From the NCBI GenBank assembly GCA_034428595.1, contig DAOUHO010000006.1:1-9485 (forward strand): DNA of 9,485 nt. Reading direction: 5' to 3'. Below are positions 6,256-9,485 of the stretch, piece after piece. The translations under genes and the position numbers were made by a program. Below the pieces are notes generated by a model that worked only from the letters and a program-made list of their open reading frames with translations, did no database searches and had not been told where the DNA came from. The stretch comes from JAJECS01 sp034428595. Its GTDB lineage: Bacteria; Chloroflexota; UBA11872. Each line of letters begins with the position of its first letter. Positions within the stretch are counted from its first letter, which is position 1.

Positions 6256-6267
6256 CCGGTCGACCGG
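6256..6267. promoter_or_regulatory. 12-bp palindrome upstream of the sigma factor
   Basis: CCGGTCGACCGG is a perfect palindrome centred about 30 nt before the sigma-factor ATG, directly after a TATAGG hexamer. It could be an operator, but perfect 12-mers of this kind are expected a few times by chance in a window this size. Confidence 0.2.
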
Positions 6268-6291
6268 CGTGGCACTCTAGCCCCAGCGCGC

Positions 6292-6876
6292 ATGACTAGC
6301 GAACGCCCGGAACCGGCCGAACGTCCCGACGCGATCCTCGGGCGTCGGCTCGTGCGCAATGAACCCGACGCGCTGGGCGGGGTCTACGACCTGCTGAGCC
6401 CCACGGTGTGGTCCATGGCGCGGCGCGCCTTTCCCCAGGCCGTCGCCGAGGACGTCGTCCAGGACGTGTTCATGCAGGTCTGGACGCGCCGCCACCAGTT
6501 CGACGAGTCGCGCGGCTCGCTCGCCGCCTGGGTGCTGCGCATCGCGCGCAACCGCATCACCGACACCATTCGCGCCGCCAGCGCCCGTCCCCAGCTCTAT
6601 CCCTACGAGGTGGATCTTGACAGTTGGCTGGAGGCTGACGGCGAGCCCGCCCCCTGGGAGCACGCCTGGCTCAGCGAGCGCCGGCAGAAGCTGCGCCAGG
6701 CGATCCGCGGCCTGAGTCAGTCCGAGCAAGACGTTCTCTGGCTGGCGTACTTCGGCTACACCCAATCCGAGATTTCGAAGCGCCTGGACGTGCCCTTGGG
6801 CACGGTCAAGACGCGCACGCGGGCCGGCTTGCGCAAGTTGCGCGAACGCCTCGGCGACCAGGACCTGCTCGGCTAG
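6292..6876 (+). CDS. ECF-type RNA polymerase sigma factor (SigK/RskA-system type)
   Basis: A 194-aa extracytoplasmic-function sigma factor that would direct RNA polymerase to a stress or envelope regulon. Region 2 spans about 25-95: AEDVVQDVFMQVW (52-64), then GSLAAWVLRIARNRITD (75-91), the -10 recognition part. Region 4 spans about 133-186: LSQSEQDVLWLAYFGYTQSE leads into ISKRLDVPLGTVKTRTRAGL (161-180), the helix-turn-helix that reads the -35. ATG 6292 is chosen because it gives the usual ECF length and region 2 begins about 25 residues later. The frame is open further upstream (e.g. ATG 6067), but that extension looks non-coding. No good Shine-Dalgarno sequence precedes 6292. The next gene, 5 nt downstream, is an RskA-domain anti-sigma factor, which suggests a SigK-like group. 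Targets and signal unknown. Confidence 0.92.
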   Translation: MTSERPEPAERPDAILGRRLVRNEPDALGGVYDLLSPTVWSMARRAFPQAVAEDVVQDVFMQVWTRRHQFDESRGSLAAWVLRIARNRITDTIRAASARPQLYPYEVDLDSWLEADGEPAPWEHAWLSERRQKLRQAIRGLSQSEQDVLWLAYFGYTQSEISKRLDVPLGTVKTRTRAGLRKLRERLGDQDLLG

Positions 6877-6881
6877 CGCTC

Positions 6882-7628
6882 ATGGCCTCACCAGACATCC
6901 ACGACCTCATCAGCGGCTATGCGCTCGATGACCTCAACGAGGCCGAGGCCCGCGAGCTCGAGGCAGTCCTCGCGCGCGATCCCGCGCTTCGCCGCGAGGC
7001 CGAGGCCGTGCGCCAGGCGCTTGAGACGTTGGCGCTCGATGCAGGCGGCCAAGCACCGCCGCCGGACCTCCGCGGTCGTGTCATGGCGGTCGCCGAGCCT
7101 CCCAGGCGACGCCTGCGGATGCCGTCATGGCCAATGCTGGGATTCGCGGGCATGTCCACGGTCGGCGCGGCGGCGGTCGCGGCGGTCATCGTGCTCACGC
7201 TGCGCGTCGGCGATCTGCAGCAGTCGGTTGACGACATGCATGACGAGCTGTCGGCCCAAAGCGCCGCGCTCGTCGAAATCTACGCCACGCAACCGCACTC
7301 GGTGACGCTGCACGGCATGCCGGGCGCCGAGGACGCCTGGGCGCAACTGATGTTCGACGACGCCGGCTCCCAGGTCATGCTCGTCGTCGACGGCCTTCAT
7401 TCCCCGCGCGACGAGCACGTCTATCACCTCTGGCTGGTCCACGAGAGCGGCGATCGCGTCAGCGGCGCCAACTTCAGCACCGACCATGCGGGCAGCGCCG
7501 TCGTGCTGGTGGCAACCGAAATCCCCGTGCACGTATTTCACGCGTTCGAGGTCACCGAAGAGCCGATGCACGACAGCCCAAGCGGCCCAACCGGCCCCCC
7601 CATGCTCGCCGGGACGATGCCGCAGTAG
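6882..7628 (+). CDS. Membrane anti-sigma factor with RskA-type C-terminal domain
   Basis: A 248-aa single-pass membrane protein expected to bind the sigma factor at the inner face of the membrane and release it on a signal. The cytoplasmic N-terminal part (1-80) has HDLISGYALDDLNEAEAREL and a long charged helix, like the N terminus of anti-sigma-K factor RskA, and contains no cysteine, so it is not a zinc-binding (ZAS) anti-sigma. One transmembrane segment lies at about 84-107. The extracytoplasmic part has a short coiled-coil-like stretch (about 108-133), then an RskA-type beta domain (about 138-245) with HVYHLWLV (179-186) and the C-terminal GPTGPPMLAG. It begins 5 nt after the sigma gene stop and is probably translationally coupled. 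By analogy with mycobacterial RskA, release may involve intramembrane proteolysis; no protease gene is visible in this window. Confidence 0.9.
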   Translation: MASPDIHDLISGYALDDLNEAEARELEAVLARDPALRREAEAVRQALETLALDAGGQAPPPDLRGRVMAVAEPPRRRLRMPSWPMLGFAGMSTVGAAAVAAVIVLTLRVGDLQQSVDDMHDELSAQSAALVEIYATQPHSVTLHGMPGAEDAWAQLMFDDAGSQVMLVVDGLHSPRDEHVYHLWLVHESGDRVSGANFSTDHAGSAVVLVATEIPVHVFHAFEVTEEPMHDSPSGPTGPPMLAGTMPQ

Positions 7629-7647
7629 CAGCCGGCCCGGCCTCGGC
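7629..7647. other. Short convergent gap
   Basis: Only 19 bp separate the anti-sigma stop from the stop of the oppositely oriented M20 gene. AGCCG (7630-7634) and CGGCT (7644-7648) form a 5-bp inverted repeat that might serve both transcripts, but there is no T-run on either side. Confidence 0.25.
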
Positions 7648-8760
7648 TCAGGCCTGTGTGATCAGTTGCGCCGCCACCTGCGTGATGTCCCGCAGCGCGT
7701 CGTGCGGCATGAATTCCTCGGTGGTGTGCACGTCGATGTAGCCCACCCCCAGGCATACCGACGTGATGCCCTTGAGATTGAACTCGTGGGCATCGCTGCC
7801 GCCGCCCGTGCTCACGTGCCGCGGCGTCAAGCCCGACGCGGTGATGGCACGGTCGGCGAGCTGCACGGCGGGCTCGCCCTCCGGCAACTCGTAGGCCACG
7901 TAGAAGCGGTGCTCCTCGAAGTCGAATGAGCCGCCCAGATCGGCCGCCGCGTCGGCGACGGACGCGCGCATGGCGTCGATCTGCGCGGCCAGGCGCTCCT
8001 CGCTGAGACTGCGCGCCTCGGCCTCGATGCGCGCCGTGGGCGCCACGATGTTCGACGCCTGTCCGCCCTCGATGCGTCCAATGTTTGCGGTTGTCGCGTC
8101 GTCGATGCGCCCCAGCGGCATCCGGTCCACCGCCCGCGCCAGCAGGCTGATGGCGCTGACTCCGAGTTCCGGCTCGATCCCCGCGTGCGCCGCGCGCCCG
8201 CGCAGCGTGGCGGTGCAACGAATCTGGCCCGGCGCGCGCATCACCACGGTGCCCACCGGCCCGCCGGCGTCGAACACGAACGACGTGCGAGCCTCGATGG
8301 ACGCCGGGTCAAAGGCCTTCGAGCCGATGTGCCCCACGTCCTCGCCCACGGTGAACACCAGCTCGATCGGCGCGTGGTCCAGTCCGGCGTCCTCAACCGC
8401 GCGCACCGCCTCGATAATCGCGGCCAGGCCGGCCTTGTCGTCCGCGCCCAGCACGCTCGAGCCGTCGGACCGTACCCCGCCGGCGTCCACCGCGGGCCGC
8501 ATGGTCGGCGTCGGCTGCACGGTGTCCATGTGCGCGTTGAGCATGATCAGGCCGTCGCTGCGCCCGCGACCCGACCAGCGCCCGATCAGGTTCCCCGCCG
8601 CGTCGTTGTGAAAGCGGATTCCGAGCGGCTCCAGCGCCGGACGAATGATCGCCGCCACGCGCTCCTCGTCGCCGTAATAGCTGTCGACGGACAGCATGGC
8701 GAGGAAATTGTCGAGCATGCGGTCCCAGTTGATCGGCACCAGGCTCGGGCTCTCAGGCAT
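7648..8760 (-). CDS. M20-family metallopeptidase, peptidase T-like
   Basis: A 370-aa cytoplasmic (no signal peptide) two-metal aminopeptidase or amidohydrolase of family M20, closest by motif to the PepT-like branch (about 360-370 aa; PepT itself about 408). Catalytic domain motifs: NAHMDTV (H77, D79), LGADDKAG (D107/D108 bridging Asp), TVGEDVGHIG (E140 general base, D141 where the family normally has Glu), FVFDAGGPVG (D164), and GGGSDAHEFN followed by VHTTEEF (H345). The inserted dimerisation lid (about 180-290) carries GRAAHAGIEPE with H192. Start ATG 8760 has AGGAG 7 nt upstream. It lies 44 nt downstream of a paralogous gene in the same direction. Substrate cannot be told: tripeptides, dipeptides and acylated amino acids are all known in M20. 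Confidence 0.9.
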   Translation of the reverse strand: MPESPSLVPINWDRMLDNFLAMLSVDSYYGDEERVAAIIRPALEPLGIRFHNDAAGNLIGRWSGRGRSDGLIMLNAHMDTVQPTPTMRPAVDAGGVRSDGSSVLGADDKAGLAAIIEAVRAVEDAGLDHAPIELVFTVGEDVGHIGSKAFDPASIEARTSFVFDAGGPVGTVVMRAPGQIRCTATLRGRAAHAGIEPELGVSAISLLARAVDRMPLGRIDDATTANIGRIEGGQASNIVAPTARIEAEARSLSEERLAAQIDAMRASVADAAADLGGSFDFEEHRFYVAYELPEGEPAVQLADRAITASGLTPRHVSTGGGSDAHEFNLKGITSVCLGVGYIDVHTTEEFMPHDALRDITQVAAQLITQA

Positions 8761-8767
8761 CGCGATG

Positions 8768-8772
8768 CTCCT
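8768..8772 (-). promoter_or_regulatory. Ribosome binding site of the M20 peptidase gene
   Basis: On the minus strand AGGAG lies 7 nt before ATG 8760 and fixes this start, within the 44-nt gap behind the upstream M20 gene. Confidence 0.75.
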
Positions 8773-8804
8773 GTATTCGGAGACCAGGCATCCGGCCTCC
8801 TGGC

Positions 8805-9485
8805 CTACTCGGCAACGATGATGGCCTGCGCCGCGACCTGCGCCAGCTGCCGCAGCGCCTCGTGCGGTGCGAATTCCTCGAGGGTGTGCGCGCCGGTGCA
8901 GCCCATGCCGAGGATGACCGACCAGATGCCCTTGGCGTTGAACTCGTGCGCGTCGCTGCCCCCGACCGTGAAGACCGGCGACGGTTCGAGTCCGGCTGAT
9001 CGGATCGCGCGGTTGGCCAGCAAGACGACTGGATTCTGTTGGTTGAAACCGAATGCGTCGATGCGATGGATTTCCTCATATTCAACCGTGCCGCCAAACT
9101 CATTGGCCGCCTCGTCCATGACCTCCCGCATGTGCGCGATCTGCTGCTCGAGCGCCCTGATGCGCAAACTGCGCGCTTGACCGACTAGCGTGACCTCCGG
9201 CGGAATGATGTTCATCGCTTGCCCGCCATTGATCGTGCCGATGTTGGCCACGGTGTAGCGGGTGATGCGTCCCAGCTTCATCCGGTCGATGGCCCGCGCC
9301 GCCATGGCGATGGCGCTGATGCCGTTCTCCGGTTCGATGCCGGCGTGCGCCGCCCGGCCGCGAAACACCGCGGTAAATGCCTGCGCCGACGGCCCTTCCG
9401 TCACCACCGATCCCACCGGCCCGTCGCCGTCGAACACTAGACCCCCGCGCGACTCGATGGCTTCCCGGTCGAACGCGCGCGACGC
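8805..9485 (-). CDS. M20-family metallopeptidase, peptidase T-like, C-terminal part (5' end outside window)
   Basis: The last 226 residues of a second M20 peptidase. The frame is open to the right edge, beginning ASRAFDREAIESRGG, which aligns with the GSKAFDPASIEAR region of its downstream neighbour; the GTG at 9437 is internal, not the start. Visible: LVFDGDGPVG (metal-binding Asp), the lid-domain GRAAHAGIEPENG, then VGGSDAHEFNAKGI and AHTLEEFAPHEAL with the C-terminal metal-binding His. By eye it is roughly half identical to the neighbouring protein with almost no gaps, so the two arose by tandem duplication. It is the upstream member, and the pair is probably co-transcribed from a promoter beyond the window. 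The first two-metal motifs (HMDT, GADD, EE) are not visible, so activity cannot be judged. Confidence 0.9.
   Translation of the reverse strand, partial: ASRAFDREAIESRGGLVFDGDGPVGSVVTEGPSAQAFTAVFRGRAAHAGIEPENGISAIAMAARAIDRMKLGRITRYTVANIGTINGGQAMNIIPPEVTLVGQARSLRIRALEQQIAHMREVMDEAANEFGGTVEYEEIHRIDAFGFNQQNPVVLLANRAIRSAGLEPSPVFTVGGSDAHEFNAKGIWSVILGMGCTGAHTLEEFAPHEALRQLAQVAAQAIIVAE

Larger units (their letters stand above)
5994..6291. other. Intergenic region cimA-sigma factor
   Basis: 298 bp without a supported gene. The sigma-factor frame is open upstream through this whole stretch, but the encoded sequence is low-complexity (Ala, Arg, Ser, Pro) and has no family features. Notable items are a hairpin at 6202-6227, a TATAGG -10-like hexamer at 6249-6254 and a perfect 12-bp palindrome at 6256-6267. 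No clear -35 is seen. Confidence 0.6.

Noticed and set aside
5824..6291. In-frame upstream extension of the sigma factor (open to 5824, ATG at 6067)
   Set aside because: It overlaps cimA and encodes low-complexity Ala/Arg/Ser sequence. ECF sigma factors of this kind are about 190 aa, which ATG 6292 gives exactly.
8185..9180. Plus-strand open frame of 331 codons opposite the M20 genes
   Set aside because: Antisense shadow: the minus strand carries complete M20 motifs and a ribosome site, while this frame shows His/Arg/Pro-rich composition without recognisable domains.

Overview
The window is a GC-rich (about two thirds GC by eye), gene-dense bacterial segment. It carries a branched-chain amino acid operon, an ECF sigma/anti-sigma pair, and two tandem M20 peptidase genes on the opposite strand. 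The mix suggests a free-living or symbiotic GC-rich bacterium. Chloroflexota (SAR202/Dehalococcoidia-like or related) is my best guess, from the SigK/RskA-type pair, the ilvC-leuA-leuCD-cimA layout and a CCCTCTCCC-type REP-like hairpin. This placement is an inference from memory, not a search result.

Left part (1-5993, + strand): the 3' end of ilvC, then leuA, leuC, leuD and cimA. leuA and leuC are 8 nt apart and leuC/leuD overlap by 4 nt, so leuACD is a tight transcription unit. LeuCD isomerises both isopropylmalate (leucine) and citramalate (threonine-independent isoleucine). Placing the two homologous acyl-condensing synthases (LeuA, CimA) on either side of the shared isomerase therefore makes metabolic sense. 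leuB and the other ilv genes are not in the window. The 148-bp ilvC-leuA gap and the 347-bp leuD-cimA gap are the two non-coding stretches with most structure: inverted repeats, REP-like hairpins, and a speculative Leu-containing leader ORF before leuA.

Middle part (5994-7628, + strand): a 298-bp intergenic region, then an ECF sigma factor (194 aa) and, 5 nt later, a single-pass membrane anti-sigma factor with an RskA-type C-terminal domain and no zinc-binding cysteines. This is a self-contained signalling module whose signal cannot be told from sequence.

Right part (7648-9485, - strand): two tandem, clearly paralogous M20-family (peptidase T-like) metallopeptidase genes. The upstream one runs off the right edge. 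They converge on the anti-sigma gene with only 19 bp between stop codons.

I see no CRISPR, tRNA, rRNA, IS element or phage gene. I found no clearly new system. The most checkable novelties are the leader regions, the REP-like element, the zinc-less sigma/anti-sigma pair and the M20 tandem with a conservative metal-ligand change.
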